Positions 1 to 8,707 of a DNA stretch of 64,000 bases are shown here, piece by piece. The position numbers were made by a program, and so were the translations under genes. Position 1 is the first letter of the stretch. Each line of letters begins with the position of its first letter. This DNA is from Tissierella sp. Yu-01 (GTDB taxonomy: Bacteria > Bacillota > Clostridia > Tissierellales > Tissierellaceae): positions 2,044,566 to 2,108,565 of the forward strand of contig NZ_CP120677.1 of NCBI RefSeq assembly GCF_029537395.1. The letters are read 5' to 3'. A model generated the notes under the pieces. The model was not told the origin of the DNA, did not search any database, and saw only the letters and a program-made list of their open reading frames with translations.

Positions 1-368
1 TATCCAACTAAACCACCATAGCTTCTAAATTTAACTACTTGAACTAAAGCAAATACAAAAAGTGCTAAAGTTAGTGTAATACTATAGTCCGATGTAGGTG
101 ATGCCAGTCCTATTAAACCAAATATATTTGCAACTGCTAAATAACTCATTAAAGTTATCATAAGTGGTGCAAATTTCATGCCTTTTTCACCCATATTACT
201 TTTTACCATATCATTGATAAATTCTACAAACATTTCAATTATATTTAAAAAATTTGATGGAGCCTTATCTACTTTAGCCTTTTTTACTTTAATATTCACT
301 ACAATAGCAAATATGGATAGTGCAAGAACTACTAATATTCCATTCATTACTGTTTCTGATAAACCCAT
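1..368 (-). CDS. atpB: ATP synthase F0 subunit a (5' part only)
   Basis: This is the membrane subunit that forms the proton (or sodium) half-channels of F-type ATP synthase. Only the first 122 or so residues are in the window and the gene runs off the left edge. The frame opens at ATG 368 behind an AAGGAG site. It shows an N-terminal hydrophobic helix, a short Lys-rich loop, a second helix and then the family-typical segment SPTSDYSITLTLAL. It lies 41 bp downstream of atpI on the same strand, as is usual at the head of an atp operon. The c-ring ion-binding residues and the essential Arg of subunit a lie outside the window, so the coupling ion cannot be judged. Confidence 0.9.
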   Translation of the reverse strand, partial: MGLSETVMNGILVVLALSIFAIVVNIKVKKAKVDKAPSNFLNIIEMFVEFINDMVKSNMGEKGMKFAPLMITLMSYLAVANIFGLIGLASPTSDYSITLTLALFVFALVQVVKFRSYGGLVG

Positions 369-409
369 TTTCACAACTCCTTGCCTAAAAATTCATGTTG
401 ATTTCTTGA

Positions 410-781
410 TTATTTTAAAAAGTACTTATCAATAATACTCAAAATATAAATGGAACCTTTTACCATATTCAAACCTAGAAAGGTACCAAATAGATTAAGA
501 TATTCTGCAAGGGCAGAAACTAATAAAACAATAAAATATATTGTAAATCTAAAGAAATAATTGAAATAGGCACGACTTTTTGCCTTTGATGGTTCCATCT
601 TAATCAACTTATTAGCTGAATCATTTATCAAATAAAAAGTTAATACATTGATAGATGCACCAAATATATATCCTAAAATAATAGGTCTTGGATTTTTGAA
701 AAGAAATGCCATAAATCCCACAATAAATAGACTTAATATGACTACAACTTTTGATACCTTAAATACGAGGTCTTTGTTCAT
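410..781 (-). CDS. atpI: ATP synthase subunit I
   Basis: A 123-residue protein with four predicted membrane helices (about residues 10-28, 32-52, 72-92 and 98-118), matching the ATP synthase subunit I family in size and topology. Members are thought to help assemble the c-ring or to insert magnesium, and they normally open the atp operon. Here it is directly upstream of atpB on the same strand. The start is ATG 781, preceded by a weak GGAAGTGACCCCC stretch. The family call rests on size, topology and position more than on strict motifs. Confidence 0.8.
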   Translation of the reverse strand: MNKDLVFKVSKVVVILSLFIVGFMAFLFKNPRPIILGYIFGASINVLTFYLINDSANKLIKMEPSKAKSRAYFNYFFRFTIYFIVLLVSALAEYLNLFGTFLGLNMVKGSIYILSIIDKYFLK

Positions 782-872
782 AGGGGGTCACTTCCTACTT
801 TTAGATTAACGGCTCATGAATACGCTTTCTAATGCTAGTACTAATTTGAAGTTTTATTCATGGCTAGTATTC

Positions 873-896
873 TTTAGAAGGATTAATCCTTCTAAA
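873..896. repeat. Perfect 24-bp palindrome between atpI and the antitoxin gene
   Basis: TTTAGAAG-GATTAATC-CTTCTAAA is an exact inverted repeat lying 6 bp past the antitoxin stop. It could form a short hairpin ending that transcript, but neither strand has a convincing run of T after it, so a binding site is equally possible. Confidence 0.4.
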
Positions 897-901
897 AAAT
901 T

Positions 902-1132
902 CTATTCCTTTGAAGCTTGCTTATCATTGGTCACTGATACAACTTCTTCTTCCTTTAATCTATCGTAATGTTCACTTTCGAACATCTTTTTCTCATAAGA
1001 TTCCATGCTCATGACAACCATATCTCCATAACCATTCTTGGTTAAAAAAACCGGCTCATGAGTCTCGTGTACCAGCTTTGAAATATCAGCAAAATGATTT
1101 CTCAAATCTGAAATCGGACGAATATGTGGCAA
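902..1132 (-). CDS. Orphan Phd/YefM-family antitoxin
   Basis: A 76-residue protein beginning PHIRPISDLRNHF, typical of the YefM/Phd DNA-binding fold, with the conserved centre PVFLTKNGYGDMVVMSMESYE. The C-terminal third is charged and would normally wrap a RelE/YoeB toxin. No toxin is present: 120 bp downstream comes atpI, and upstream lies a divergent regulator. I prefer the TTG at 1132, which follows a GGGGGTG site by 6 bp and gives the usual family N-terminus. An ATG at 1147 would add five residues but lacks a ribosome site. Solitary YefM proteins can act as plain repressors or be remnants of a toxin-antitoxin pair. Confidence 0.8.
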   Translation of the reverse strand: MPHIRPISDLRNHFADISKLVHETHEPVFLTKNGYGDMVVMSMESYEKKMFESEHYDRLKEEEVVSVTNDKQASKE

Positions 1133-1134
1133 TT

Positions 1135-1159
1135 TGTACACCCCCATTATACATGTACA
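1135..1159 (-). promoter_or_regulatory. Paired TGTACA operator at antitoxin promoter
   Basis: Two TGTACA hexamers sit at 1135-1140 and 1154-1159, 19 bp centre to centre, flanking a TATAAT (1148-1153, minus strand) just upstream of the antitoxin start. TGTACA is the known recognition core of YefM-type repressors, so this probably mediates autoregulation. Confidence 0.55.
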
Positions 1160-1349
1160 TTATGAAATTAACATGAACAACTTTATCATTTTAGTGACAC
1201 TTTAGTAATCCTAATATTATCATAATTATGATATGCGGTCAACGAAAAATTTTACAATAACACTACATGTAGGTAAAATCTCAAGATACATACCACAGCT
1301 TGTTGTATCGATATAAGCTTTAATTATAAATGGCATGTTCATAATCATA

Positions 1350-1358
1350 TGTTATAAT
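1350..1358 (+). promoter_or_regulatory. Extended -10 promoter of the AraC-PepSY operon
   Basis: TGTTATAAT is a full extended -10 element 62 bp before the TTG start at 1420. The -35 region (ATGGCA at 1330) is weak, as is common with extended -10 promoters. Confidence 0.5.
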
Positions 1359-1419
1359 ATTACCATTATAGTTAAAAAAATATGCAAATTATTTCTAAAG
1401 AAGATAACAAGGACGTGAT

Positions 1420-3351
1420 TTGTTGATAATAAAAAAAATATTTCAAAGCAACAAACTATTAGCTAGATTAATAATTTCTTATTTCATAACATCTGTGCTA
1501 CTAACTAGTATTTTAATGTTAATTGTATCTGCTTTTGTTTCTACTTATATTGAAAAACGAACTACTGCAGCTGCCACTGATCTGTTAAGTCAATCATATT
1601 CTACCGCGTATTATGCTCTTACTGATATTTATGGTGATTATTATGAAATGTGGTCTAAGAATGAACTCATAAAAAATGTACTAGGTCCATCTCCTTTATC
1701 GGAGGAAGATTATATAGATATAACAGAAACATTTGATACAGAAATCTTTAGAAATGATTTAATAGAGTCAATATACTTAATAAATAAACACTCAAATACT
1801 GTTATATCTAATATATCATCTTATGACTTAGAGAACTTCCAGGACCAAGATGCATTATTGCTATTTGATGAATTCGAAAAGCACTATAACACTTATAAGG
1901 ATGAAATATTCTTCCCTAGAAGTGTACAAGTAGAAAACAATGGACATATGATAAGCAAAAATCTCATTTCCATTATTTACTCTGTAAAAGATGATAATGG
2001 TCAACTTTCTTCTGGAATCATGGTAAATATTAATCAGGATAGACTTTCCAAGTTAATAAATACAGACAATGATTCTAATTTAATGATTATTGTTAATAGC
2101 AAAGGTAAGGTAATATCTGATTCTAAGGGTAATTTTGGGTTTACTCTACCAAGAGATGATTTTTATATGACAATTGCTAATAGCACTAAAATTAGGGATA
2201 ACTTCACAAGTTACTTTATGGGAGAAAAGTCCTTCGTAACCTATATAAAAGCCATGGACTTAGGATTTGTTTTCATCAGTATTACTCCATATTCAATCTT
2301 GGAGCATGAAATAATAAGAACTAACAGTATTGTAGCAATTTTCTTTATTATATCCATGATAATAAGCTTAATTGTAAGCTTCTATTCAACTAAGAAAATA
2401 TATGATCCACTAAATGAGATTCTACTAAAGATGAAAGAAAATCCGTCTATTAGTGGATCCATGTCATTAGATGAATATGAACTATTAGGTGAAACCTATA
2501 ATAGCCTAGTAGTAAAGGATAAGGAAACACATCTATCGAGGATTTTTAATGGTAGTTACGGAGAGACTTCTCTCGAGATACTTGGCTATAACAACGATAA
2601 TAAGTATATGACATTTTCAGTGATCCCAGATGATGAAGAAGATATAACCAATGAGATATTAGAAAAAATAGTTGAATTGATAAATCAGAATACCAACTGG
2701 GCAGCTGCAATAACTGCTAGTAATTGTGTAAGTAGTATAATTAATAGCTATGATTTTAATGATGATAAAATTGAAAGTATTATAGAAGTTTTAATCAATC
2801 TTCAAAAGGTTATATCTGATGAATTATATATTACAGTATCAATTGGACTCGGAACCATGGTAAATAATCTAGATAGTATAAAATTTAGTCATAGATATGC
2901 TATGTTAGCAGTTCAAAATGCCTTAAGCAATGGAGAAAATCAAGTAGTTTATTATAACGATATTGAAAATAGTAAAGTCGCTGCAAGTCAAAATAAAGAT
3001 TCCATAGCTAATAAAATCAAGGAATATGTTGATAACAATTTCACTAGACAGGATTTCTCAGTAGATGAGATTTCAAATGAAGTAAATTTATCTTTAGGAT
3101 ATATTAGGCAGATATTTAAAAATGAAAAGGGTATTACATTAAATGATTACATTATAGATTGTAGAATTGAAATGGCCAAACATTTACTTAAAACTACTGA
3201 CAAAACCGCAAAGGACATAGCAGAAGAAGTAGGATATTTTGATAATAGGTATTTCTATACATTATTTAAAAAGAAAGTCGGAATGACCACAGATGAATAT
3301 AGAAAATCTTCAAAGGAGGGTGGATTAAATGAAGCCAAAGAATCTAACTAG
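1420..3351 (+). CDS. Membrane-anchored AraC-family regulator with extracytoplasmic sensor
   Basis: A 643-residue one-component regulator. A membrane helix at about residues 14-40 and a second at about 303-325 enclose a roughly 260-residue external domain of the Cache/dCache kind. A short HAMP-like linker (KKIYDPLNEIL), a central domain and a C-terminal AraC/XylS double helix-turn-helix (about 530-635) follow. The HTH end contains VDEISNEVNLSLGYIRQIFKNE and IAEEVGYFDNRYFYTLFKKK (given in parts). The start is TTG 1420 after AAGGACG. Its last 23 bases overlap the start of the next PepSY gene, implying coupled translation. Similar regulators in Paenibacillus and Clostridia control extracellular polymer use. 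Here the partners suggest envelope or protease control; this is inferred from context only. Confidence 0.8.
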   Translation: MLIIKKIFQSNKLLARLIISYFITSVLLTSILMLIVSAFVSTYIEKRTTAAATDLLSQSYSTAYYALTDIYGDYYEMWSKNELIKNVLGPSPLSEEDYIDITETFDTEIFRNDLIESIYLINKHSNTVISNISSYDLENFQDQDALLLFDEFEKHYNTYKDEIFFPRSVQVENNGHMISKNLISIIYSVKDDNGQLSSGIMVNINQDRLSKLINTDNDSNLMIIVNSKGKVISDSKGNFGFTLPRDDFYMTIANSTKIRDNFTSYFMGEKSFVTYIKAMDLGFVFISITPYSILEHEIIRTNSIVAIFFIISMIISLIVSFYSTKKIYDPLNEILLKMKENPSISGSMSLDEYELLGETYNSLVVKDKETHLSRIFNGSYGETSLEILGYNNDNKYMTFSVIPDDEEDITNEILEKIVELINQNTNWAAAITASNCVSSIINSYDFNDDKIESIIEVLINLQKVISDELYITVSIGLGTMVNNLDSIKFSHRYAMLAVQNALSNGENQVVYYNDIENSKVAASQNKDSIANKIKEYVDNNFTRQDFSVDEISNEVNLSLGYIRQIFKNEKGITLNDYIIDCRIEMAKHLLKTTDKTAKDIAEEVGYFDNRYFYTLFKKKVGMTTDEYRKSSKEGGLNEAKESN

Positions 3352-3943
3352 AATCTTAATAATAATTGTTATATTACTTAGCCTTAGTCTAACAATAACT
3401 GCTGCAAAACTTATTTCCATTAAGAAGGATATCAATGCAGCTGAAGATGTTAAGCCTCCTGTTGAAGAAGAATTAAAAGATGTAATTAACAAAAAACCTA
3501 GTAATGAAGAAGATGAGATAGATAATGAAAATACAGAGGATCCTGTAATAGAAGGACCCCCTGTAGAGCCTCAAGAAATAGATGAGGAACCAACAGAAAT
3601 TCAAGAACCTCTTTTAGAGCCACCAGTTGTAAATGAACCTGTTAATGAAAAACCCGCTATTGAACAGCCAGCAGAAAATGAAAATACTGATAACCACACC
3701 AATGACGATGAGAAGGAACAAATAGCTATAGTTGAGTCCAAATATATATCCAAGGATGAGGCTATTAATATCGCTCTTAAAAAAATCGGGAAAAAATCAA
3801 CTCTCCTAGAAATTGAAGAAGAGTTTGATGATAATCCACCAAAATATGAAATAAAAATAAAGAAGAATAAGTGGGAATACGAAATAGAAATTCATGCAAG
3901 GACTGGTGCTATATTGGATTATGAAAAGGAAAAGGTTGATTAG
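3329..3943 (+). CDS. Membrane-anchored PepSY-domain protein
   Basis: A 204-residue protein with one N-terminal membrane helix (about 7-28), a long Pro/Glu-rich extended linker (about 40-135) and a C-terminal PepSY domain (about 137-204). The PepSY domain starts at ISKDEAINIALKKIG and ends with the typical YEIEIHARTGAILDYE. PepSY domains are thought to inhibit proteases or bind envelope ligands. ATG 3329 lies within the end of the AraC gene, behind GGAGGGTGG. The linker would place the PepSY head in the cell wall. It shares its domain type with the gene 168 bp downstream. Confidence 0.8.
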   Translation: MKPKNLTRILIIIVILLSLSLTITAAKLISIKKDINAAEDVKPPVEEELKDVINKKPSNEEDEIDNENTEDPVIEGPPVEPQEIDEEPTEIQEPLLEPPVVNEPVNEKPAIEQPAENENTDNHTNDDEKEQIAIVESKYISKDEAINIALKKIGKKSTLLEIEEEFDDNPPKYEIKIKKNKWEYEIEIHARTGAILDYEKEKVD

Positions 3944-4003
3944 TAGATAGCCTCTAATCCCTGTAAAATACTAGATCTACAAAAAACAAACATAGAAATC
4001 CTA

Positions 4004-4034
4004 ACATGTTTTAGATTTTGAAAACATGCTTTTT
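4004..4034 (+). terminator. Terminator after the PepSY gene
   Basis: CATGTTTT pairs with AAAACATG across an 8-base loop, followed by CTTTTT. It separates the AraC-PepSY pair from the next gene, which therefore needs its own promoter. Confidence 0.6.
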
Positions 4035-4110
4035 CCCAGACTTCAAACTTGTTGTTCTATTGATTACATCATAGAATAAAATCATCAAAATAAAACAAGG
4101 AGATGGTTTC

Positions 4111-5223
4111 ATGAAGAATCAAAATTTAAAAAGAGTTGTATCATTAGTAGCTGGATCACTAGTAGTTGCATTAGTTGTTTCAATAATGCCAGGATCCTAT
4201 CTAGTAAACGCAGAGGAAGTATCTAAAAGAGAAGCTAAAAAAATTGCCTTAACAGAACTAGGAGAACTTAAATATATAGATGATGATACTAAAGTTTCTG
4301 TAGTTATTGATGAAAGCAATTTGGATAAAGAAGAGCCTTATTATATTCTATATATTAGAACAGATGAATTTGAATATAAAATGAAATTAGACGCCAAGGA
4401 TTTAAAAGGTAATGTGCTAGAAATTATAGAAAAGGATCTTGAAACAGATAAAGAAGTAATCGTTAAAGATGAAAAAGAAGAAGACAAAGACGATAAAAAG
4501 GATGATACTAATACTAAAGATCATGCTTTTTATGAATTCAAGGATGATATAGACTATGACCATGACGACAAAGATGAATTCGAATTAGATAAGGATTTGT
4601 ATGAGGGCAAAAAACCTACTGATGAAGCATCATTAAATCAATTAATTAAAGAAGGTAAGAAAGCAGCTATAGCAGACTTCAAAGAAACTAAAGACAAAGA
4701 AGAATTTAAAGAAGCAAAAGAAATTTTAAAGGAAATAAAAAAAGCTGAGAAGGCTAAAATTAAAGAAGACACAAATGATGATGCTGATGATAAAGAAGAG
4801 GACAAAGATATTGTAGATAAGGAATTAAAGACTGAAAAGCAAGTTCTTTTAATAGCTTTGAATAAGATCGGTGTTAAGGTTACAAGTGACCAAGTTAAGG
4901 AATTAAATGACTTAAATCGTGAAAAAGAATATGAAGATTTATTTAAATTAGATGACCTTGAGATAGAATTAGACGATGATGATAATCCTTCATCATATGA
5001 GATTGAATTCAGATATGGTAACTATGAATATGAAATAAAGATTAATGCAGTAACAGGTGCAATCTTAGACTACGAAAGAAATCGTATAGATGCGGAAGAA
5101 GATTATGATGATGACAAAGACGACAAAGATGTTGAATATGATGAAGATAATAAAAACAACGGAAACAATAAAAGGAATAATAGTAAAAACAAATCAAAAG
5201 GTAACAAAAAGAATAATAAGTAA
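4111..5223 (+). CDS. Secreted acidic protein with two PepSY-like domains
   Basis: A 370-residue protein with a signal peptide (residues 1-35, cleavage after VNA) and no lipobox. A first PepSY-like unit covers about 37-105 (SKREAKKIALTELGELKYID onward). The middle is extremely rich in Asp, Glu and Lys, and a second PepSY unit spans about 240-325 and ends NAVTGAILDYERNRID, nearly the same ending as the preceding gene. The last 45 residues change from Asp-rich to Asn/Lys-rich, which may bind the anionic wall. ATG 4111 follows AAGGAG. The composition could bind calcium or other cations; no function is established. Confidence 0.75.
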   Translation: MKNQNLKRVVSLVAGSLVVALVVSIMPGSYLVNAEEVSKREAKKIALTELGELKYIDDDTKVSVVIDESNLDKEEPYYILYIRTDEFEYKMKLDAKDLKGNVLEIIEKDLETDKEVIVKDEKEEDKDDKKDDTNTKDHAFYEFKDDIDYDHDDKDEFELDKDLYEGKKPTDEASLNQLIKEGKKAAIADFKETKDKEEFKEAKEILKEIKKAEKAKIKEDTNDDADDKEEDKDIVDKELKTEKQVLLIALNKIGVKVTSDQVKELNDLNREKEYEDLFKLDDLEIELDDDDNPSSYEIEFRYGNYEYEIKINAVTGAILDYERNRIDAEEDYDDDKDDKDVEYDEDNKNNGNNKRNNSKNKSKGNKKNNK

Positions 5224-5257
5224 GCCAAAAACTATATAATCATACCTCTTACCCCCT

Positions 5258-5298
5258 AAAAAGGCTGTCCATAAAAACATTTTATAGACAGCCTTTTT
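5258..5298. terminator. Bidirectional terminator between PepSY gene and pyrE
   Basis: AAAAAGGCTGTC and GACAGCCTTTTT form a 12-bp stem with A and T runs on both sides, serving both converging genes. Confidence 0.9.
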
Positions 5299-5304
5299 CT
5301 ATGA

Positions 5305-5880
5305 CTACTTTCTACTTCCTGGCTTTATTAGTGGAATTTTTGCTTCCTTACAAATAGGACAAGCCTCTGGTTCATATGAAACTACCTCTGTTGTATAAGC
5401 AGCCTGTAATTTACATCCAAAATCTATTTTTCCGTTACTTCTATCTATAAGGACGGCTACTCCTACTAGTTTTGCACCTTGTTCTTCTATTATCTCCATT
5501 ACTTCTCGAACTGAGCCTCCAGTTGTGATTACATCCTCTGCTATAAGTACTCTCGCTCCTTTTGGCATACTGAAGCCTCTTCTAAGTATCATTTTTCCAT
5601 CTTCTCTTTCTGCAAAGAGATTTTTTACTCCAAGCTGTCTAGCTAACTCATAAGCAAATATAACTCCGCCCATGGCTGGTCCAATAACAACATCAATCTT
5701 ATCATCTTTAAATACTTCAAATATAATACTAGATAACTCAGCTGTAAATTCAGGATATTCTAATATCCTTGCACATTGCATATATTCATTACTATGTCTA
5801 CCTGAAGTCAATAAAAAGTGACCTTCCTGAAGTACATCAATTTCTTTTAAAATTTCTTCCACCCGTTCTCTGTTAATCAC
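5305..5880 (-). CDS. pyrE: Orotate phosphoribosyltransferase
   Basis: This enzyme joins orotate to PRPP to give OMP, the fifth step of pyrimidine synthesis. The 191-residue protein shows the PRPP-binding loop in VLIAEDVITTGGSVREVME and the substrate segment SGRHSNEYMQCARI. The C-terminal tail carries CPIC, giving a Cys pair found in some clostridial members. The start is GTG 5880, because the overlapping ATG runs straight into TGA; a GGGGGTAAGG site precedes it. It is the last gene of pyrFKDE, 13 bp after pyrD. Confidence 0.95.
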   Translation of the reverse strand: MINRERVEEILKEIDVLQEGHFLLTSGRHSNEYMQCARILEYPEFTAELSSIIFEVFKDDKIDVVIGPAMGGVIFAYELARQLGVKNLFAEREDGKMILRRGFSMPKGARVLIAEDVITTGGSVREVMEIIEEQGAKLVGVAVLIDRSNGKIDFGCKLQAAYTTEVVSYEPEACPICKEAKIPLIKPGSRK

Positions 5881-5893
5881 ATGCCTTACCCCC

Positions 5894-6811
5894 TTATATA
5901 ATTCCTCTTATTTCTCTTAACTCCATAATATCATACTTGTGGCAATATTCAGTTATTCCTTCCAAAACGTCCATAGTAGCTCTTGGATTGAAGAAGTTTG
6001 CTGTGCCAATAGCAACTCCAGTAGCTCCAGCCATAATAAACTCTATTGCATCATCTCCACTCGTTATTCCACCCATACCAATTATAGGCAAACTTACGGT
6101 CTTTGCCACATCATATACCATTCTTAGGGCTACAGGCTTGATAGCAGGACCTGATAATCCTCCAGTGATATTTGCTAGCACTGGCTTTCTCCTATGTATA
6201 TCAATTGCCATCCCAAGTAAAGTATTTATCAATGATATAGCATCTGCCCCACCAGACTCAACCGCTCTAGCAATTTCTTTAATATCTGTTACATTGGGAC
6301 TCAGCTTCACGATTAAAGGATGTTTGCTAACTTTCTTAACAGCTTTTGTTACCCCTTCAGCACTTTCACAATTGGTCCCGAAGGCAACCCCACCTTTCTT
6401 TATATTAGGGCATGATATGTTTAGCTCTATTAAGTCCACATCTGCTTCATTTAATCTCTCAGCTACTTCGCAATATTCCTCTACAGTATTCCCTATGATA
6501 TTTACAATTATCTTTGTATCGAATTTACGAAGGAAGGGCAGGTCTTCTTTTATAAAGTGATCAACACCTAAATTTTGCAGACCAATGCTATTTAACATTC
6601 CTCCATAGGTTTCAGCTATTCTTGGTGTTGGATTGCCTAACCATGGATTAGTCGCTATACCCTTCACTGCTACTGCACCTAGGTTATTTAAATCTATGAA
6701 CTCAGAGTATTCTTTTCCTGCTGCAAAAGTTCCTGAGGCAGTCATGACAGGGTTTTTTAGTTTCACTCCAGCTATATCAATTTCAAGATTAATCGCCTTA
6801 TTTTTATTCAT
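5894..6811 (-). CDS. pyrD: Dihydroorotate dehydrogenase, class 1B catalytic subunit
   Basis: An FMN enzyme oxidising dihydroorotate to orotate, here of the NAD-linked class 1B that needs PyrK. The 305 residues include [17 protein letters not shown], the active-site stretch [13 protein letters not shown] with the catalytic Cys of the 1B class, and the C-terminal FMN phosphate site [22 protein letters not shown] 6811 lies 8 bases inside the end of pyrK, so the two subunits are translationally coupled, consistent with a stable D2K2 complex. Confidence 0.95.
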   Translation of the reverse strand: MNKNKAINLEIDIAGVKLKNPVMTASGTFAAGKEYSEFIDLNNLGAVAVKGIATNPWLGNPTPRIAETYGGMLNSIGLQNLGVDHFIKEDLPFLRKFDTKIIVNIIGNTVEEYCEVAERLNEADVDLIELNISCPNIKKGGVAFGTNCESAEGVTKAVKKVSKHPLIVKLSPNVTDIKEIARAVESGGADAISLINTLLGMAIDIHRRKPVLANITGGLSGPAIKPVALRMVYDVAKTVSLPIIGMGGITSGDDAIEFIMAGATGVAIGTANFFNPRATMDVLEGITEYCHKYDIMELREIRGII

Positions 6812-7586
6812 TCCAAACTATCTCCTCACTCCAAAATACTGGTCCATCCTTGCATACCCTTTTGTATTCCCAAGAATCCTCCTTCTTAATCTTACAGACA
6901 CAACCAACACAGGTTCCTATTCCACAACCCATTCTCTCCTCCATTGATAATTGTGCCTTAATACCTTTTTCTTTTGCCCAATCTGATACAGCCTTAAGCA
7001 TTGGTTTCGGTCCACAACTATAAACCATTCCACCATCTACATTTGTTTTCATCAATAAATCAACTACGGTTCCTTTTGTTCCATAACTTCCATCATCGGT
7101 TGCAATATATACCTTAGCTCCAATTCTTTCAAATTCGGATACTAAGTAGATATCTGACCTAAATCCCAAATACACATACTTTTCACCATTTAAATTCTTT
7201 GCTAGCTCTATAAGAGGAGGTATTCCAATTCCACCACCTACCAGTATATGCTTGTCTATATCTTTATCTATAATATATCCATTTCCTAATGGTCCCAGTA
7301 TATCTATATATTCTCCAGGTTTTAAGTTTGAAAATTCTTTTGTACCCTTACCTACTACACCATAAACAAGAGTCAGTGTATTGTTTGTTTTATCTATGTC
7401 ACAGATACTAATAGGCCTTGGTAACAATCTACTTCCCTCTTTACAGTATAAATTAACAAACTGACCAGGAATTGCTTCTGATTCCATTCTGTTAGAAGAT
7501 ACTATCATCCTAAAGATATTAGGGTTAATTTCACTATTTTCTAATATAAAAGATTGAATTTTTTCTCTTTTATTAATTTCCCTCAC
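6804..7586 (-). CDS. pyrK: Dihydroorotate dehydrogenase electron-transfer subunit
   Basis: This FAD and [2Fe-2S] subunit passes electrons from PyrD to NAD. The 260-residue protein has the FAD-binding [13 protein letters not shown], an NAD-binding segment starting [18 protein letters not shown], and the iron-sulfur Cys set in [16 protein letters not shown] plus a later Cys at RVCKDG. The start is GTG 7586 behind AGGAG. It sits 4 bp from pyrF and overlaps pyrD. Confidence 0.95.
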   Translation of the reverse strand: MREINKREKIQSFILENSEINPNIFRMIVSSNRMESEAIPGQFVNLYCKEGSRLLPRPISICDIDKTNNTLTLVYGVVGKGTKEFSNLKPGEYIDILGPLGNGYIIDKDIDKHILVGGGIGIPPLIELAKNLNGEKYVYLGFRSDIYLVSEFERIGAKVYIATDDGSYGTKGTVVDLLMKTNVDGGMVYSCGPKPMLKAVSDWAKEKGIKAQLSMEERMGCGIGTCVGCVCKIKKEDSWEYKRVCKDGPVFWSEEIVWNE

Positions 7587-7590
7587 ATTA

Positions 7591-8517
7591 TCAACTCCTA
7601 ACTTTTAACAAATCCTCTTTCATATTAATTACAGATTCTCTTGCTGCATATCCAAATTCCTCTTCACTAAATTTATGTTTATATTTCTCATCTTTGTACG
7701 CAGCTATTATTCCACGTGATGAATTAATAATTGCTCCCACACCATCTTTATCAAAGCAACCTCTTAAGTCCTCCGCTGTACCTCCTTGTGCTCCATATCC
7801 TGGTACTAGAAAGAAAGTATGAGGCATTAATTTTCGTAATTCTCTTCCCTGCTCTGGATGAGTTGCACCTACTACTGCACCTAATAAACTATATCCATTA
7901 TTTCCAATAAGGTCCTCTCCCCATTGCGATACAAGACTTCCAACTCTTTCATAGAGCTTTTCACCGCCAATATTCAAATCCTGAAGTTGTCCGCTATTCG
8001 GGTTTGAGGTTTTAACTAAAATAAATAAACCCTTTTTATATTTCATACAATTATCCTTATAAGACTCAATTGAATCATATCCTAAATATGGATTTAAGGT
8101 AATAAAATCTTGATTATAAGTTTGAAGTTCTACCCCTTCTATATTTATTCTTCCAATGTGTCCATTGGAATATGCTTCGGCTGTGGAAGCAATATCACTT
8201 CTTTTAATATCACCTATTATGACTAATCCTTTTTTCTTTGCATAGTTAATTACATCAATATATGACCTTATACCATCATGTCCAAATTGCTCAAACATTG
8301 CTATTTGTAGCTTTACAGCTGGAACTAAATCATAAACCGAATCTATTATTACCTTACAAAAATTTAAAAAAATATCTGCTACAGCCTTTGAGGTCTTACC
8401 ATATTTATTAAAAGCATCTTCCTTAATAAATGCAGGTATATATTCTAACCTGGGATCCAATCCTACTACCGTAGGATTTTCTAACTTTATAATTTTATCT
8501 ATTAGAACATCTATCAT
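7591..8517 (-). CDS. pyrF: Orotidine 5'-phosphate decarboxylase
   Basis: This enzyme converts OMP to UMP. At 308 residues it belongs to the longer subfamily 2 found in Clostridia and mycobacteria. It carries PTVVGLDPRLEYIP at the N-terminus, the catalytic Lys/Asp run in GLVIIGDIKRSDIASTAEAY, and the phosphate-binding end GYGAQGGTAEDLRGCF. It is the first gene of the pyrFKDE operon, with ATG 8517 behind AGGAGG. Expression is likely set by the leader at 8547-8700 (PyrR-type hairpin and terminator). pyrB, pyrC, carAB and pyrR are not in the window. Confidence 0.95.
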   Translation of the reverse strand: MIDVLIDKIIKLENPTVVGLDPRLEYIPAFIKEDAFNKYGKTSKAVADIFLNFCKVIIDSVYDLVPAVKLQIAMFEQFGHDGIRSYIDVINYAKKKGLVIIGDIKRSDIASTAEAYSNGHIGRINIEGVELQTYNQDFITLNPYLGYDSIESYKDNCMKYKKGLFILVKTSNPNSGQLQDLNIGGEKLYERVGSLVSQWGEDLIGNNGYSLLGAVVGATHPEQGRELRKLMPHTFFLVPGYGAQGGTAEDLRGCFDKDGVGAIINSSRGIIAAYKDEKYKHKFSEEEFGYAARESVINMKEDLLKVRS

Positions 8518-8546
8518 TCTTATACCTCCTGTCTAATTTTTGTTAC

Positions 8547-8593
8547 AAAAAAAGCAACAAACAAGTGATAACTATATCACTAATTCATTGCTT
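8547..8593 (-). terminator. Attenuator terminator before pyrF
   Basis: On the minus strand, AAGCAA pairs with TTGCTT and an inner stem AGTGATA/TATCACT closes a TAGT loop; a run of seven T follows. It lies 30 bp upstream of pyrF and downstream of the leader peptide, whose stop codon falls in its 5' arm, so it is conditional rather than a gene end. Confidence 0.75.
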
Positions 8594-8641
8594 AAAATTC
8601 ATATATCTTTCACATGGAAAACAACTTTTCCTCATTTTCAT
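8585..8641 (-). CDS. Putative pyr leader peptide, 18 codons
   Basis: The frame reads MKMRKSCFPCERYMNFKQ and then TGA. It starts at ATG 8641 (or the in-frame ATG 8635) and has a full AAGGAGG site at 8643-8649, as strong as that of any gene here. Its 3' end enters the 5' arm of the terminator at 8547-8593. Its ribosome site lies in the 3' arm of the PyrR-type hairpin. The peptide sequence resembles nothing I know; a role in attenuation is inferred from position. A CxxC pair is present. Confidence 0.5.
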   Translation of the reverse strand: MKMRKSCFPCERYMNFKQ

Positions 8642-8642
8642 A

Positions 8643-8676
8643 CCTCCTTGCTGGTCTCTCTGTACCAAATTAAAGG
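8643..8676 (-). promoter_or_regulatory. PyrR-binding RNA hairpin in pyr leader
   Basis: On the minus strand the RNA has an upper stem UGGU/ACCA closing the loop ACAGAGAG, a 5' arm CCUUUAAUU and a 3' arm GCAAGG. This agrees with the known PyrR anti-antiterminator consensus (CAGUCCAGAGAGGCUG flanked by CUUUAA and GCAAGG), including a compensated upper stem. The lower stem CCUU/AAGG uses the AAGGAGG ribosome site of the leader peptide. Confidence 0.65.
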
Positions 8677-8707
8677 GTAAATATTTTATTAGATTACTCT
8701 TTGAAGG

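Noticed and set aside
5937..6560. Long plus-strand frame opposite pyrD
   Set aside because: It is a shadow of the pyrD coding frame; it has no ribosome site and no recognisable domain.
8643..8676. T-box riboswitch as explanation of the pyr leader hairpin
   Set aside because: There is no T-box sequence or specifier loop; the ACAGAGAG loop with UGGU/ACCA stem fits the PyrR motif.
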